Part shown: piece after piece, positions 36,201-41,300 of the stretch
Layout: each line of letters starts with the position of its first letter
Numbering within the stretch: the stretch's first letter is position 1
Source of the DNA: Aporrectodea caliginosa
Lineage: Eukaryota; Annelida; Clitellata; Crassiclitellata; Lumbricidae
Length of the DNA stretch: 64,000 nucleotides
Direction of reading: 5' to 3'
Assembly: GCA_020284085.1 (NCBI GenBank)
Contig: JACEVL010000062.1
Span: 4,026,110-4,090,109 of the forward strand
Position numbers and translations under genes: made by a program
The notes under the pieces: model-generated
The model's database searches: none
What the model was told of the DNA's origin: nothing
What the model saw: the letters and a program-made list of their open reading frames with translations, nothing else

Positions 36201-39200
36201 TGCATGGTCCTTGCCTTTTCTCATCAGTCTTGATTGTTTTGCAGGAGAACCAAGAGTAACTCTGACTGGGGTTAGTGGTGAAGTAAATGTTGTGTGTGAA
36301 CGAATTGAAGGCCAGAAGTACAGATGCACTTATGTTCCGAAGCAGCAAGGTAAATGGCTTAGAATGCTGTTGTCGGTATCAGGTGTTATACTTTGTGTCC
36401 ATTTCTTATTGTTGCCCTTTGCACTGTTACCATGTGGATACTTCAAACTTCCACCGTATTAACTGATACGGGTATTTTCATTATAGTACTTCTTGTTTGT
36501 TATGATCTTCATCATCACTGTAACATTTACCATAAGTATCATAATACTTTGTCTTGACCATCATCATCATTATTGTTTTGTGATAACCATGTTCATAAAT
36601 AAACCTTATAATACTAGTTTTGTCTTGATCTTCATCATCAGCATAATCGTTACCATCAGTGTGATAGTCATTGTCATCATCAGCATCATTGTTATCATCA
36701 TCATCATCACCACTGTCATCTATTCATAGTCATCATCATCGTCACTCTGTTTGTCTACTGCATTAAAGACTCGGCTATTTGTCTTCATAGGAATCTATTC
36801 GCTGCATGTCAGTTGGGCGGATCGAGACGTAATTGGTTCACCATACAAAGTGACTGTTATTCCTGGAGCTGATGCAAAGAAGGTGCTCTGTGTTGGAGAA
36901 AGTCTGCAGACCGGAGGAATTGTCGGTCAAGAATTACGTACAACGATAGACACACGAAAGGCCGGACCAGGTACACTTAGTTGAATAAATATGGCTTAAT
37001 TACATTGAAGAAAAATAATTAGTGTAGTTAGTTAATTAGTAATCTAGACACTTCCTATAGCAAGTTTAAGTACCCTTTCAAGAGCCATATGATGTTGAGC
37101 AACGGTTGACACTGGCACTGGCTGTCACAGAATTTCTCCACTATCTGTTGTTAGGCAGGTGATCAATACCTATTCTGTAAGTATCCTATGGTTCGAGAAT
37201 TATCCAAGCGCTACGTCGTCGTCCATATGTGATGGACCACTGGACATTGAGACAACCGTGAGCCATGGGCAGCAGATCACGTCGCTTATTGTCATTCCTC
37301 AATCTCGATTGTACGTGCTTCAGGAACTCTGAACTTACTGTCATCTGTCAACTCTAGTTGGGAATCTGCTGTTTGGGCTCAGCATGTGTTCTCAAGCCTT
37401 CCACTGATGACTGCTAGTTGTCTGAGCAATGTTTGCTAACTGATAAATATTCTGTTCCTAATGACGTCTAATATAAGCTTCATATGGGGGGCATTATCAA
37501 GTTACAGTTGTATTGTACTGTATTGATTTGTGTGGTTTGATAACCAGTTGATCTGCTTGTGTTTAACTATTCAGTTGTCTGCTTCAGGTGAACTGACGGC
37601 ACAGTGTGCTGGTCCAACCAGATATGACGACTGTGTTCTCATTGACAACCGAAATGGAACCTTCACTCTGATCATTAAACCACTGGAGGCTGGCAAACAC
37701 ATCCTAGAAGTCAAATACAACAACGAACACGTCCTTGGTTTGTTTAGATTTGCATATTTGGCTGTGTGAACGCAGCCTATTACTCTGAATTGTTTCTTAA
37801 GTGCCCAATAAAGCTAGGGCAAGAAAACAAATTTATTCTGGGGCACTCTTTTAGAGAAGACTTATATATATATATATATATATTCATATAATTATATTTA
37901 TATGCGAACATAGAACATAACACATAAAAATAAAAAATTTGAAATGTTGAGCAAGGAGATCCAAAGGTTGCAGTGAAGAGCATCCATAGTTCCAAATTAC
38001 AATAAAAATGCTGAGAGTAAGATATAGTGAGACAGAGACACACAGAGAAAAAGAAAGAGACAGAAAGTGACAGAGAAATAGAGGAAGAGATAGATAGAGA
38101 GAGACACTGAAAGAGAGAGGAAGGAGGGGGATGGAGGGAGGAAGAGTTAGAGATAGAAACAGAGCAAGGCAGAAGAGGACCAAGAACTGCTTATGCAAGC
38201 AGTCATATCATTTCAGTTTGTCTAACAGTACTTAGGAAAGCTTCTTCAGCGTTTGCCATGTTAATGTCCAGTTACGGTGCATTACCTAACAGAAAGACGC
38301 GATGATGCTCATTTGCAGTGTTCTTTAAACAGGGAGTCCATTCACACTTAAGATCGCTGGGCTGCCAGATCCATCGAAAGTCCGCGTGACCGGACCAGGA
38401 ATCCAGGATGGATACCTGGACAATTTCCGGAGCCACTTCTATGTGGATACACATGGTGCTGGAGGTGGTGCACTTGAGGTGACAATTCGAGGGCCCAAAG
38501 GTTTGTTCTTTACTCTGATAATTATAATTATTATAAATGACCAGATCGTGTAAATTTGTCTTGCCATGACCCAGGGAATCAAAATGAGTCGGATGTTGGC
38601 AAATTACATTGCTAGGAAAGCAGCAAAATATGATCAGAAGTAAATTTGTTTCATCTTCAGATTTTCATGCAAATGGGTAAAAAAATATGTTTCTTACATT
38701 TTTGATATCTCACATTTAATGAAATTTATTGTTTTAAGGTGTATTTTCAGGATTTTGCAAAGGCTTTTTGTTTTAGTTTTCGTGATTGCATATTAAACTC
38801 AATCAAAAATAATTTCCAAAACTTGGACACACAATTTTTCATAACTTTGTGCATGCCACTATTGATGATCATTTCAAGCGAAACTGTAGTAAAATATCGT
38901 ACAACTTACACTGGAGAAGCCTGGTTTAAATTGTAATGTCTATATTTGTGTGTGCATATAAATACATGTTATTTAAATGAGAGATACTGTACATTATAGT
39001 AATATTACTGTGTACAAGTAAGCATTTTTTTGTGTTTCTTAACAGCGGGTTTTCGAGTTGATATGCAGAGATCGAGTGAGAGGGATCGTACAATCATCTG
39101 TCGCTATGACCCATCAGAACCTGGCGTCTATAAAATTTCTGTACGCTGGTCTGGAGTCGACGTTCCAGGAAGTCCATTCCGTGTTAACATCATGGATCGA

Positions 39201-39212
39201 GCGGAGGAATAG
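5803..39212 (+). CDS. FLN: Filamin, 3' part of gene (25 exons, 13 Ig-like filamin repeats)
   Basis: Filamins are cytoplasmic proteins that dimerise through their last Ig-like repeat, cross-link actin and bind membrane receptors. Joining the 25 exons listed separately gives about 1,240 codons. They form one partial and twelve full filamin repeats of about 90-100 residues, each with the family signatures GPSG/GPRG-like, Y.V.Y.P...G and F.G..(I/V)PGSPF. A hinge-like stretch in the 345-bp exon precedes the last three repeats, and the protein ends shortly after a final VPGSPFRVNI. All internal introns appear to be phase 1, and every complete internal exon is a multiple of three. The actin-binding calponin-homology domains expected at the N terminus are not in the window; vertebrate filamins have 24 repeats, so about half may be missing to the left. 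The introns host many mobile elements. Family assignment is firm; exact ends of single exons are inferred from splice consensus and repeat alignment. Confidence 0.94.
6565..6705 (+). CDS. FLN: Filamin exon b (end of repeat 1, start of repeat 2)
   Basis: 141 bp after acceptor GTCGTAG. It encodes GDWLISILHEGNHIPESPF, the C-terminal strands of a filamin repeat, then the linker and first strand of the next (VKVYGLENSMTQRRANFS). Confidence 0.9.
7071..7410. mobile_element. hAT-type MITE, 340 bp, in filamin intron
   Basis: Termini CAGGGGTGGCCAACC and (inverse) GGTTGGCCATACCTG resemble Charlie-like hAT ends. The flanks CTTTATCT (left) and CTTATCTG (right) look like an 8-bp target duplication with one indel. 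Internal sequence includes a GGGCC-rich subterminal motif on both sides. No transposase is seen. Confidence 0.8.
8811..8984 (+). CDS. FLN: Filamin exon c (repeat 2 core)
   Basis: 174 bp after a strong pyrimidine tract and TCAG. It encodes most of repeat 2, ending YIIRVYFSGVEVQG. Donor GTAAGT is ideal. Confidence 0.92.
9197..9274. repeat. (TTGA)n microsatellite
   Basis: About 19 tandem TTGA units with one early interruption (TTAA), inside a filamin intron. Confidence 0.97.
9576..9725 (+). CDS. FLN: Filamin exon d (end of repeat 2, start of repeat 3)
   Basis: 150 bp. It starts SPYTMEVIDASD after the split glycine codon and ends DIKVIIT. The acceptor is TTCAG and the donor GTAAGT. Confidence 0.92.
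9785..9920 (+). repeat. LINE/SINE 3' tail fragment
   Basis: It ends with CTTGAAGGGGCGCTATATAAA, the same tail as the LINE 3' ends at 23740 and 31680, followed by A-rich sequence. Upstream of the tail the sequence is too decayed to assign to LINE or SINE. Confidence 0.55.
10130..10410 (+). repeat. tRNA-derived SINE
   Basis: A box-B-like GGTTCGATACC at about 10187 sits about 50 bases after a weak box-A-like TGATGGTTGAATGGT. This is the layout of a Pol III SINE head. A unique body follows, with an AT-rich tail containing repeated TTATTATTATT. Confidence 0.6.
10411..12164. other. Intron sequence, nothing recognised
   Basis: This is part of the 3.4-kb intron between filamin exons d and e. It contains only short unsupported open frames and AT-rich sequence. 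Confidence 0.55.
12165..12880 (-). mobile_element. Decayed L2/CR1-type LINE fragment
   Basis: Read on the - strand, three frames together show the order seen in the copy at 23133: a YQLQEL segment, a YISKYDHVLHHMHDVLHWWPISQRI segment, and DRAFLVVGPTTWNNLPSD. A CCGAGTAGATACTTGG..GCAATATTAAG tail follows near 12165. Frameshifts and stops show it is an old, dead copy. Confidence 0.75.
12881..12957 (+). mobile_element. LINE 3' terminus, + strand
   Basis: The sequence GGGAGCGCCTCTGAGTAG, then AGGCGTTATATAAATT and a GGAATGAATG tail, matches the last 80 bp of the other LINE copies. It abuts the - strand copy head to head. Confidence 0.7.
13076..13121. repeat. CA-rich microsatellite
   Basis: Imperfect (CA)n run shortly upstream of filamin exon e. 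Confidence 0.7.
13173..13256 (+). CDS. FLN: Filamin exon e (repeat 3 middle)
   Basis: 84 bp after TTTTTGTAG. It encodes PRGVEIPAAILDNRNGNVTV and ends FIPTEVG. Its length and position recur in exons i and m. Confidence 0.9.
13736..13876 (+). CDS. FLN: Filamin exon f (end of repeat 3, start of repeat 4)
   Basis: 141 bp. It encodes EHQVDVYYFGKPVARSPF, then TKINVMNL..VGKQVEFD of the next repeat. Donor GTAAGT. Confidence 0.92.
13877..15013. other. Intron with one TTAA palindromic mini-element
   Basis: Apart from the 63-bp element at 14119-14181, nothing is recognised. Confidence 0.5.
14119..14181. mobile_element. 63-bp palindromic mini-element flanked by TTAA
   Basis: It starts CACTTTAATGATGAG and ends CGTTAAAGTG, near-perfect inverse termini, and lies between TTAA at 14115-14118 and TTAA at 14182-14185. 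TTAA duplications are the mark of piggyBac-type insertion. Related copies are at 15830-15892 and 54109-54180. Confidence 0.7.
15014..15181 (+). CDS. FLN: Filamin exon g (repeat 4 core)
   Basis: 168 bp after TTTGCAG. It encodes DASLAGSGNIEIMVNDGS and ends IRFNGFEVPG. Donor GTGGGT. Confidence 0.92.
15830..15892. mobile_element. 63-bp palindromic mini-element flanked by TTAA, inverted orientation
   Basis: Between TTAA at 15826-15829 and TTAA at 15893-15896. Ends are CCTTTTAATGATGAG and GCTCGTCGTTAAAGGA. The internal AATGCAGCTCG is the reverse complement of the CGAGCTGCATT-type core of the other copies. Confidence 0.7.
16011..16154 (+). CDS. FLN: Filamin exon h (end of repeat 4, start of repeat 5)
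   Basis: 144 bp after AATGGCAG. It encodes SPWKIEVRNPANVTV and ends GDIQVNVT plus the first base of a glycine codon. Its donor GTGAGT is now separated from exon i by a 5.2-kb retrotransposon in the intron. Confidence 0.92.
16407..16538. repeat. Short inverted-repeat element
   Basis: It begins TGAAGCCTGC and ends GCAGGCTTCA (inverse). Near both ends is a CTGCCCTGCATGACGTCA-like word. It is a probable small foldback/MITE; no clear target duplication was found. Confidence 0.45.
16620..17056 (-). repeat. 3' LTR (element on - strand)
   Basis: 437 bp, TGTTA...TAACA, with a TATATAA-like promoter box on the - strand at about 16964-16970. It differs from the other LTR at an AGCTATAAC/AGCTACAAC site and a GACCGGTT/GACCTGTT site. 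Confidence 0.95.
17057..17275 (-). other. Untranslated 3' internal region of the LTR element
   Basis: It holds only A-rich sequence (as read on the + strand). The bases next to the LTR read TCCGGGGGTA on the - strand, a weak polypurine tract for plus-strand priming. Confidence 0.55.
17276..20698 (-). CDS. Gag-protease-integrase zinc-finger polyprotein of LTR element
   Basis: Open frame of 1,140 codons. Residues about 1-115 are a charged coiled coil (repeats of VKKEE/MERK type). About 135-310 look like a retrotransposon capsid region with ..LEHYLQSFEKAMELH.. and ..LPGDLHRWIIERK. About 350-364 is a CCHC zinc knuckle (C-x2-C-x4-H-x4-C). About 420-505 is a retropepsin-like fold with LLRDSGA and LIGNDL. 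About 635-685 is an integrase H2C2 zinc-binding domain (HVAH..GHLG..KTLDRVLRHFYWPG..C..CQ). After it, where an integrase core is expected, the frame continues about 450 codons with no family I recognise; the last 150 residues hold hydrophobic segments that could cross a membrane. No reverse transcriptase is present, so replication would need help from another element. The upstream gag part lies in another frame. Confidence 0.88.
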   Translation of the reverse strand: MEAEAMERKMHIEAQVKKEEEERRIQVKKEEAEATERKLRVEADILERKLRVDNETTTAKLSMENEAKRMQIEADERKLQMELAEKEKQRQHQLQMKELGGSFERLTGGYFEDGAQGLNEENAERTGHTSKFNIASAVKFVPRFDDTNLEHYLQSFEKAMELHQFPKDKWSSLIHTKLTGKALQIFGELSLEQCKDYDVVKKSLLTAYSRVPEFYRKRFRELQKGNLETYSNFAYRLNIPFKSWLEGEGALSDLDKALEIFKLEQFVNCLPGDLHRWIIERKVTTLSEAARMADEYDLLYKPFRKANVAPVKFEKGWANDTANVKRSGGQNSWGSPKNTARNYTGAFGTPVTCAYCHARSHSITNCEKLKARNLACANTNYSDNNIGLVDVQSGNPTINQQYRPFVKDGLVYGRQGSQRHVVLLRDSGALQSIVSRDGLNPSDYVLTGDDRLIQGIVGEPVNVPLVEIQLESEWVSGTVLCGLVDKLPKGINMLIGNDLMQKEPIDVAVVTRAQSKLGTTMQSSVDRQDAANVDAPIIKSSDVIDSVDLNLNDLFTEDVDSHVEGLEFCTRERLIELQRSDESFNCLFDLARSPDRSERSFYEVRDGVLIRVWRNVLEPEGFGRTQVIVPISLRPKIIHVAHDVPSSGHLGTQKTLDRVLRHFYWPGIFKYVREYCRTCDVCQRLGKGATKALAPLFNLPVIQSDEENEVQEVSLPDFVADVIDASDINAQLRVAEVCASVESTIESMNASECLNLEVDMDVCLGNFAVEAQELLLLREDRNSRDFSKLDMNVVSEMCLGDSQMVNDCKALLSMDSVMTTVVCEISSHTNFSNESSSNVAVMYMNVDCGERVILVSTVVLLQHYGQMTNGLNDVFTQVVTIMPCSQMGQLLHESMDMFGCHMFLQEECMHDDIFESSLKRDNVIHECDDMFLERNEILPDVFEDVDFLKKCLMNDGQDTCYMSSDLTGISMEIVGIGCLETYLCAQVYLQTVFARMERLVFRECSGRRRVTRRGSKGLSAFVFLWMVVTVLVLSARDTWVMSCTALLPLVETDVEGALVGLLVVLRAVEVYLVSVQLVYSLRKFGCGLQRCVLSRLKFFSDLVCSFVLVINRHIVLGFGEECFGNRLYMNYKVTTLSFDV
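20649..21203 (-). CDS. N-terminal gag-like coiled-coil protein of LTR element
   Basis: 184 codons starting METPEVAKMLKAED. The first 50 residues could fold as a small helical (SAP-like) domain (LKQDELRTELEKLG). The rest is a Glu/Lys-rich coiled coil built from repeated KKEEIE/MERK units. It overlaps the long frame 20698-17276 by about 50 bp in a different frame. The coiled-coil repeats continue across the overlap, so the two frames were, or still are, read as one gag product. Either a one-base indel or ribosomal frameshifting in a purine-only tract explains this. I do not reconstruct the joined protein. Confidence 0.8.
   Translation of the reverse strand: METPEVAKMLKAEDIFELKQDELRTELEKLGQDVKGLTKLQMQKALLKLVSSPYSSPKAKESEVKAESLQLKLAEIARIQQKEDREAERQFELEKFKIQTQMEADAKKEQAQIEAKFKMEQAELESRRLEKEFEAKAQVKKEEIEAMERKIQMEAQVKKEEIEEKEDTNGSRSNGEENAHRSTG
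21344..21361 (-). promoter_or_regulatory. Primer-binding site of LTR element (candidate)
   Basis: Two bases inside the 5' LTR the - strand reads TGGGAGCTCTAGCCGGGA. Starting with TGG just after the LTR is the hallmark of a site that pairs with the 3' end of a tRNA. Which tRNA is used is not resolved. Confidence 0.65.
21364..21800 (-). repeat. 5' LTR (element on - strand)
   Basis: 437 bp, same boundaries as the 3' LTR, with the TATA-like box at about 21708-21714. Its outer edge lies 46 bp upstream of filamin exon i. Confidence 0.95.
21847..21930 (+). CDS. FLN: Filamin exon i (repeat 5 middle)
   Basis: 84 bp. With the split glycine codon it encodes GPSGRVTRPGVFNMRNGLHR and ends YMPMESG. The acceptor used is GTTGTAG at 21846; another AG at 21822 would add residues that do not fit a filamin repeat. 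Its pyrimidine tract lies between the LTR element and the exon. Confidence 0.9.
21931..23132. other. Intron sequence, nothing recognised
   Basis: AT-rich intron. Short open frames show no family motifs. Confidence 0.5.
23133..23785 (+). mobile_element. 5'-truncated L2/CR1-type LINE, best-preserved copy
   Basis: An open frame of 200 codons (23135-23737) encodes the C-terminal end of a non-LTR reverse transcriptase. Landmarks are CYYQLRQLRVVSRSLTT, VVTRLDLCCALYAGLP, LHWLPIPQRIVYRL, RAFSVAGPMVWNGLP and a terminal GWVGSAPE. After the stop comes CTTGAAGGGGCGCTATATAAAT and a GAATGAATGAAT tail, the end form of LINEs with short simple-repeat tails. The catalytic part of the enzyme and the endonuclease are missing. 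An intact 200-codon frame suggests a fairly recent insertion. It lies in a filamin intron, 41 bp before exon j. Confidence 0.85.
23827..23964 (+). CDS. FLN: Filamin exon j (end of repeat 5, start of repeat 6)
   Basis: 138 bp. It encodes VHQLEVLYDGAVVPGSPF and ends VGVPVEFS. The acceptor AACTGAATAG is weak in pyrimidines, and the LINE tail lies just upstream. Confidence 0.9.
24608..24775 (+). CDS. FLN: Filamin exon k (repeat 6 core)
   Basis: 168 bp after TTTGCAG. It encodes DVSRAGEGQLEIMVNRGS and ends IKFNGEPIP. Donor GTAGGT. Confidence 0.92.
24890..25445. other. Intron; possible solo LTR, unproven
   Basis: The block differs in composition from its surroundings. On the - strand it holds AATAAAGCGAG about 50 bases before one end, as LTR polyadenylation signals do. 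No clean TG...CA termini or target duplication could be fixed. Confidence 0.25.
25667..25834 (+). CDS. FLN: Filamin exon l (end of repeat 6, start of repeat 7)
   Basis: 168 bp after GTTGACAG. It encodes GYLTIPIMDPSGRTTVLSHN and ends ADLEVKVT. The usual GSPF of the repeat end is replaced by QGYL, a divergent junction. Donor GTAGGT. Confidence 0.87.
26475..26558 (+). CDS. FLN: Filamin exon m (repeat 7 middle)
   Basis: 84 bp after TTTTTCAG. It encodes PTGELVPARMVLQPDGDYKV and ends SSRFTG. Donor GTAACT. Confidence 0.9.
26683..28820. repeat. 69-bp minisatellite, 31 copies
   Basis: Units beginning CAGAACATTGTTTAAAGC repeat every 69 bp (26683, 26752, 26821 and so on) for exactly 31 periods. They are almost identical; the main variable site is GTTGCAG versus GTTACAG at the unit joint. 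It lies in the intron between filamin exons m and n. The units contain stops in all frames I looked at. Confidence 0.97.
28810..29160 (+). repeat. tRNA-derived SINE next to the minisatellite
   Basis: GTAGTTGTTAGGGTGCTGGAC resembles a tRNA D-arm/box A, and GGGCTTCAAATCC about 30 bases on resembles box B. The body ends GAGTGGTGCTATATAAATGG, similar to the LINE 3' tails in this window. Its first bases are also the last bases of the 69-bp repeat unit. Confidence 0.65.
29229..29366 (+). CDS. FLN: Filamin exon n (end of repeat 7, start of repeat 8)
   Basis: 138 bp after GCTGTAG. It encodes RHTVEITHLGVAIMGSPFF, then SKIRVEGNRTGMVGKRMEFD. Donor GTGAGA. Confidence 0.92.
29631..29695. repeat. Inverted repeat, 20-bp arms
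   Basis: AATGACATGCCATAATAGCG (29631-29650) pairs with CGCTATTGTGGCATGTCATT (29676-29695) with one wobble, around a 25-base loop. Nearby ATGACATGTCA-type words at 29560-29640 belong to the same repeat-rich tract. Confidence 0.75.
29883..29926. repeat. Perfect 19-bp hairpin
   Basis: AAGTACAGAGCACGAGTGG and its exact reverse complement flank the six bases CATAGA. The right arm runs into GTACTTGGATGGGTGA, a 5S rRNA box-C-like sequence. Confidence 0.85.
29908..29965 (+). pseudogene. 5S rRNA-like 3' fragment (5S-derived SINE or pseudogene)
   Basis: GTACTTGGATGGGTGA, then about 20 bases, then CTGGTGCTTGC matches the order of the 3' half of 5S rRNA (box C, then the GGTGCT end). Only this half is visible, so it is a relic and not a functional gene. 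Confidence 0.55.
30534..30707 (+). CDS. FLN: Filamin exon o (repeat 8 core)
   Basis: 174 bp after GGATTTCAG. It encodes KLQITGPRGNNIRYDMYTT and ends ITYGGLDVPG. Donor GTTAGT. Confidence 0.92.
30760..30919. mobile_element. hAT-type MITE, 160 bp
   Basis: Ends are CATGGGCATATTTAGG and CCTGGCTACACCACTG, a CA..GGCGTA-type hAT terminus. The flanks ACAACGTC and ACAATGTT match 6 of 8. It is the same family as the copy at 41324-41489. Confidence 0.75.
31143..31286 (+). CDS. FLN: Filamin exon p (end of repeat 8, start of repeat 9)
   Basis: 144 bp after GATTTCTTAG. It encodes CPVKQEITDNSLINAHGEG and ends GDLVVQVDG. Cysteine replaces the usual serine of the GSP motif. Confidence 0.9.
31495..31733 (+). 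mobile_element. LINE 3' end with (GATA)n tail
   Basis: The frame reads RQRRAFSIIGPSFWNSLPSD and ends with WVGSASE and a stop, then TATCTTGAAGGGGCGCTATATAAATT and ATAGATAGATAGATAG. It is a short 5'-truncated copy of the family at 23133. Confidence 0.8.
32055..32180 (+). CDS. FLN: Filamin exon q (repeat 9 core)
   Basis: 126 bp after ATAACAG. It encodes YKVTYTPVEVGVFDVHVRWN and ends GQEIEG. The donor GTTCGC is weak compared with the others, though no better GT keeps the frame. Confidence 0.87.
32709..32895 (-). repeat. tRNA-derived SINE, - strand
   Basis: The - strand reads TGGCCGATTGGTTAGAGCGC (box A) and GAGTTCGAACCTC (box B), then GGGACCTTGAGCAAGTCCTTAACTC, a SINE body motif seen widely in marine animals. 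The ends that would form an acceptor stem do not pair, so this is not an intact tRNA gene. Confidence 0.75.
33014..33160 (+). CDS. FLN: Filamin exon r (end of repeat 9, start of repeat 10)
   Basis: 147 bp after TTCCTACAG. It encodes SPFHPRVVNPRKVMVIGGWE and ends NTSGAGQG. Donor GTAGAA. Confidence 0.91.
33161..34236. other. Intron with SINE-like 3' end
   Basis: Mostly unassigned. Around 34100-34150, GTCTTGAAGTGATGCTATACAA resembles the LINE/SINE tail, so a decayed SINE probably ends here. Confidence 0.4.
34237..34341 (+). CDS. FLN: Filamin exon s (repeat 10 middle)
   Basis: 105 bp after TGTGACAG. It encodes LSAELVGPAGNLPVDVIQRE and ends SFVPGLEG. Donor GTGAGT. Confidence 0.91.
35141..35485 (+). 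CDS. FLN: Filamin exon t (end of repeat 10, hinge, start of repeat 11)
   Basis: 345 bp, the longest exon. It begins DYYLRIFWNGSLLERCPI, then has about 60 polar residues rich in Thr, Lys, Gly and His (TGKSEVVDGG..VKTTTTKTMAG) with no Ig pattern. It then opens a new repeat (DKVVMNGMGLQQAIVNKKAE). The linker sits where filamins have a flexible, protease-sensitive hinge. The start of repeat 11 resembles the start of vertebrate repeat 24. Donor GTCAGT. Confidence 0.9.
35615..36055. mobile_element. hAT-type MITE, 441 bp
   Basis: Left end TAGAGCTTGTTCAGTG, right end inverse CAACAGCCCTA, with A/T-rich GATTAAT-type subterminal repeats on both sides. The flanks GTTTGTAT and GATTTTAT match 6 of 8. Confidence 0.65.
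36245..36349 (+). CDS. FLN: Filamin exon u (repeat 11 middle)
   Basis: 105 bp after GTTTTGCAG. It encodes EPRVTLTGVSGEVNVVCERI and ends TYVPKQQG. Same length as exon s. Confidence 0.92.
36495..36745. repeat. CAT/ATC-rich imperfect microsatellite
   Basis: Long imperfect run of ATC/CAT triplets in the intron between exons u and v. Confidence 0.85.
36791..36970 (+). CDS. FLN: Filamin exon v (end of repeat 11, start of repeat 12)
   Basis: 180 bp after CTTCATAG. It encodes IYSLHVSWADRDVIGSPYKV, then a new repeat start KKVLCVGESLQTGGIVGQEL, ending KAGPG. Donor GTACAC is weak. Confidence 0.9.
37588..37737 (+). CDS. FLN: Filamin exon w (repeat 12 core)
   Basis: 150 bp after CTGCTTCAG. It encodes ELTAQCAGPTRYDDCVLID and ends KYNNEHVLG. 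Donor GTTTGT. Confidence 0.91.
38030..38175. repeat. Purine-rich (GA/GAGACA) tract
   Basis: Almost pure G/A strand with GAGACAGAGA-type repeats just upstream of filamin exon x; a (TA)n run lies at 37865-37883. Confidence 0.85.
38333..38500 (+). CDS. FLN: Filamin exon x (end of repeat 12, start of repeat 13)
   Basis: 168 bp after TTTAAACAG. It encodes SPFTLKIAGLPDPSKVRVTG and ends LEVTIRGPK. Donor GTTTGT. Confidence 0.92.
38567..38870. mobile_element. Decayed copy of the TGTGACCCAGGG MITE
   Basis: It begins TGACCCAGGGAATCAAAATGAGTCGG. It follows the same order of words (AGCAAAATATGATCAGAAGT, GGGTAAAAAAATA, GATATCTCACA, TTCATAACTTTGT) as the reverse complement of 46214-46621. The far end is lost. 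Confidence 0.75.
39046..39212 (+). CDS. FLN: Filamin terminal exon y (repeat 13, stop)
   Basis: 167 bp after TTAACAG. It encodes GFRVDMQRSSERDRTIICRY and ends VDVPGSPFRVNIMDRAEE with stop TAG at 39210-39212. By analogy with other filamins this last repeat would be the dimerisation domain. Confidence 0.93.
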
Positions 39213-41300
39213 GGCTGCGGTTCGGATGGGAGTAGTGCTCAATTGGAAAAAGGAAGCCGCTGGCTCAGCTTAGGTTTCATGCACTGTAACGTCCACAGAA
39301 AGGAAGAAAGAAGCTCAGATTTTGCAATTTTTCATTATACATTGATGTGTTGCTTCCCAATTAAGTACTGAAATATGACAGTTCCCTAAATTATTATTAT
39401 AATTACTATCATATTAATAATATAATTATTATTATCATCATAATTATCATTATTAAACTGTAAATTCTATGGTGCTGGTGTCTGATGCACACGGTATAAC
39501 CAATGGTATCATGTATGGAACAAAAATCAAGCAGAAATATGCGAGTCAGTATCCAGGTCTGTCCGCTGGTACAGAGAGAGACGGTGTTTGGTGGCTTAGC
39601 GTACCCTAAGAGATCAGCTTTGAGTGGAAATCGATATCAAGAGACGGAGCCAAACGGTTGATGGAGAAAGTTCCACACATATTGGACAGTACTGCTGGAA
39701 AGACTGGTAGTAATGGTACACACATGGAGACCAACAGGACTTATAAAATAATTGTTTAAATTATGATGATGCTGTTAGTTTGTGATAAAAACTGTAAATT
39801 AATTTATAGGAGATGCATTATTATTGGTTCTGTTTGGGGCTGAATTTTATATCGGAACTGCCATTTTTTTAACTACTTGAGATATTAAGCTCAAGATCAG
39901 TTTGCATATGTGTGCATTATATACAATGGGTTTAGTTACCTGGAGCTTTCATCAATGCCGAGATGTCACAGGATTTCGTGACATAATCCTTGGATTAATG
40001 AAGAATATCATCAAAAAACAATCGCATGTTATAATAATTAAAAAAGCCTTATATGATATTATACATTGACTACATTAATATTACTAGTTATAATAATTTT
40101 GTTGCTTAGTGTGCATTAACTCGATATGAACATAAATGCAAGTTGTGTAGTTTTAGCTACTGGAAACGCTAACGAAAATTAAGCCCATTTGTAAATAGTA
40201 ATTTAATCACAAAATGTTTAGTAAAGTGATGTATGTAAGTGCAACTAATGTACTAGTTTATACAGAAAATCTACTACAACATAGTTATGTTTATGCTTGT
40301 AAATCGTGACATTTATTAATGAAGCAAACAATAAGTATAATGCAACACTGCATTGATAGTTTGGTGACATTTTAAAGTACCTAATCTGATGTGTTCTAAA
40401 AGCAAGAACATCTTGCAACTGATGTGAACTGGTTTTAGTTGAGTGCTGATGGTTAGTGTTCAAGCATAAGCAATATCTTCCAGTTTTAGATAAGTAACTT
40501 TTCAATGGCATATATTGTGTATGAATTAGCAGAACTGGTTTCACAACCTTGAAGTTCTGGCAGTGAAAATGTGTTGGCCTGTTGCATGATTAGCTGTTGT
40601 CTGTTTTTTTTCCTGGAAACTGTATCTTTGCACCGCATATAGATGTACAGTTTGTGCCTCACAGATTGCAAATAATTATAGGCATGCACTCGAAAAATTG
40701 TCCAAGTTGTCTGTGTTCTAATATTGGTACTAATTGAAAGGGATTGTCCATTCAGGACATCCAAAAAGAGAGTAATGCCAAAAAGGGAACAAATACAGAC
40801 AGTGGGGTGGGCTGCAAAGCAGGTAATATTTGCAAACTTCCTTTATGGAAGATCTCAGAGTGGATTGTGCAGAGTTTGTGGAGTCAAAGTGAAGCATTTG
40901 ATGGCACTCCCAAGTTGAAACTATACGATATCAGTCAAAAACGCAGGCAAGTTTTTGCTGGCAGTACTGTTGTATACTATTATATTTAACAGTAGACTAT
41001 TGTTCACTGATGCTAAACTCTACAGCATTTGAATTTGTGACAGAATGATGAAAGTATCAGATTGACTATTTTTATCAATAGAATTGCTACTTCACTGATA
41101 ATGCATTAATTTTGAGCATTTCTACTGTATTTATTGTCGTTCTGAATATGTCTTTACACTTGGCAATCCTTCCCAATACATACTAGATTACCAGAACTAT
41201 AATTATTACACATGAACATGAACATTAGCATTAAAAAAACCTATACACTGTCCTACCCCAAAGATTGGTGAAAGCGCCTGACAGACTTTCAATCAATCAA
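39213..41300 (+). other. Probable filamin 3' untranslated region and flank
   Basis: AT-rich sequence with ATT/ATC repeats (39390-39455). No coding signature was found, and no polyadenylation site could be chosen with confidence. Confidence 0.4.
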
